A stretch of DNA of 64,000 nucleotides from Geodermatophilus sabuli (GTDB lineage Bacteria; Actinomycetota; Actinomycetes; Mycobacteriales; Geodermatophilaceae), in contig NZ_JAAGWF010000015.1 in the NCBI RefSeq assembly GCF_010686765.1, positions 62,001 to 126,000 of the forward strand, written 5' to 3'. Position numbers and translations under genes: made by a program. The notes beneath the pieces are model-generated. The model saw only the letters and a list, made by a program, of their open reading frames with translations. It had not been told where the DNA came from and made no database searches. Every line of letters begins with the position of its first letter. Position 1 is the first letter of the stretch. Of the stretch, positions 63,224 to 64,000 are shown piece after piece.

Positions 63224-64000
63224 AGCCGGTCCACCGCCTCGGCCCGCACCCGGTTGCGGGTGTCCAGGACGTGGTCGGCGTGCCGCTCCAGCACGTCCCA
63301 CGGCAGGTCGTCGTGGTCGGTGAGGACGATCACCAGGTCGGCCGCGGCGATCTGGTCGGCCGTCCCCTCGACCAGGTCCACGCCGGCCGGCACGAGGGCC
63401 GGGTCGACCAGCGGGTCGATGGCGGAGAGCCGGGCACCGAGCAGCTGCAGTCGCCGGGCGACGACCAGGGCGGGGGACTGCCGGGCGTCGCCGGAGTTGC
63501 GCTTGTACGCCAGGCCGGCGAGCAGCACCGCGCTGTCCTTGACCGCCTTGCTGCGGTTGTTCAGGTGCTCGGCCGCCCGGGCCACGACGTAGTCGGGCAT
63601 GTGGTCGTTAATGTCGTTCGCGGTCTCGATGAACCGGAAGGCCTGGCCCAGCGACCGGCGGACCTGCCAGGACAGGTACGACGGGTCGATGGGGAGGCAG
63701 TGCCCTCCCACGCCTGGTCCGGGGGTGAACGGCATGAAGCCGAACGGCTTGGTGCTCGCGGCCTCGATGACCGACCACACGTCGACGCCGAGCCCGTGGC
63801 AGAAGATCGCCAGCTCGTTGACCAGCGCGATGTTCACGTGCCGGAACGTGTTCTCCAGCAGCTTCGCGAGCTCCGCCTCGCGGATGCCCTTCACCGGGAC
63901 CACCCGGTCGACCAGCGTGCTGTAGAACTCGGCCACCGCCTTGGCCGACACGTCGTCCACACCCGCGACGATCTTGGGCGTGTTGCGGAAGTTCCACGTC
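63220..64000 (-). CDS. Nucleotide-sugar (UDP-glucose/UDP-ManNAc-type) dehydrogenase, C-terminal part
   Basis: The frame is open from 64000 to the stop at 63220 and gives 259 residues, beginning in the middle of the protein (TWNFRNTPKIVAGVDD). The central domain segment LAKLLENTFRHVNIALVNEL contains the catalytic-type Lys and Asn, and the nucleophilic Cys is in TPGPGVGGHCLPIDPSYLSW. The C-terminal domain (AYKRNSGDARQSPALVVARR) and final DHDDLPWDVLERHADHVLDT are those of WecC/TviB/UDP-glucose dehydrogenases. It oxidises a UDP-sugar to its uronic acid for capsule or teichuronic-type polymers. The N-terminal NAD domain is beyond the window. Confidence 0.93.
   Translation of the reverse strand, partial: TWNFRNTPKIVAGVDDVSAKAVAEFYSTLVDRVVPVKGIREAELAKLLENTFRHVNIALVNELAIFCHGLGVDVWSVIEAASTKPFGFMPFTPGPGVGGHCLPIDPSYLSWQVRRSLGQAFRFIETANDINDHMPDYVVARAAEHLNNRSKAVKDSAVLLAGLAYKRNSGDARQSPALVVARRLQLLGARLSAIDPLVDPALVPAGVDLVEGTADQIAAADLVIVLTDHDDLPWDVLERHADHVLDTRNRVRAEAVDRL

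Overview
The window is very GC-rich (roughly three quarters G+C), almost every third codon position is G or C, GTG starts are common and many adjacent genes overlap by 4 nt (GTGA/ATGA). Gene content (MenB, glucosyl-3-phosphoglycerate synthase, FolP2-type DHPS homologue, LCP protein, short HU protein, GAF/PAS/SpoIIE and STAS signalling proteins, DUF5946) points to an actinobacterium. A formate dehydrogenase gene with a UAG codon at the selenocysteine position points more specifically to Geodermatophilaceae (Geodermatophilus/Blastococcus), the group in which UAG-encoded selenocysteine has been reported.

Layout. 1-5.6 kb: acyl-CoA ligase (partial), hotdog thioesterase, VOC protein, FolP2 homologue, serine hydrolase, an HU gene whose 3' end is tandemly duplicated downstream, and an aldo/keto reductase. 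5.6-9.7 kb: a degenerate EAL protein divergent from a GAF-PAS-GAF-GAF-SpoIIE phosphatase. 9.7-17.8 kb: enoyl-reductase-like protein, TRIC-type membrane protein, an amidase remnant and a complete five-gene peptide ABC importer operon. 18-23.4 kb: an unrecognised membrane-anchored protein, a DUF2975/HTH pair, a geranylgeranyl-reductase-like flavoprotein overlapping tRNA-Ser(UGA), small redox and acetyltransferase genes, two STAS proteins. 23.5-31.8 kb: response regulator, kinase and GerMN lipoprotein; second flavoprotein with a LOG-family protein; Nudix; a cluster of palindromic repeats; EEP-family phosphatase; an Ala/Pro-rich membrane-anchored protein; menB. 32-41.5 kb: two TetR regulators, DUF5946, gpgS, an envelope operon (metallo-hydrolase, DedA, membrane phosphodiesterase), and a GGDEF/EAL protein.

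41.7-47.4 kb is the most notable locus: a formate dehydrogenase operon (catalytic, four-cluster iron-sulfur and NrfD-type membrane subunits plus a small membrane protein). The catalytic gene is interrupted at codon 187 by UAG exactly where the family has selenocysteine, followed at the right distance by a bacterial SECIS hairpin that keeps the bulge and loop bases known to contact SelB. UAG still ends other genes here, so recoding must depend on the hairpin.

47.4-64 kb: degenerate GGDEF protein, family-3 glycosidase lipoprotein, PP2C phosphatase, a broken glycosyltransferase, LCP protein, a frameshifted Pro-rich secreted protein, an operon for a poly-N-acetylglucosamine-like polymer (deacetylase-GT2 fusion, GH18 hydrolase, acyltransferase), and a tightly overlapping operon (nucleotide-sugar dehydrogenase, methyltransferase, FemAB/GNAT-like transferase, flavin monooxygenase) leaving the right edge. 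Dispersed palindromes of at least two families sit between genes, and in one case inside a coding end. No integrase, transposase, CRISPR array or replication origin was seen.
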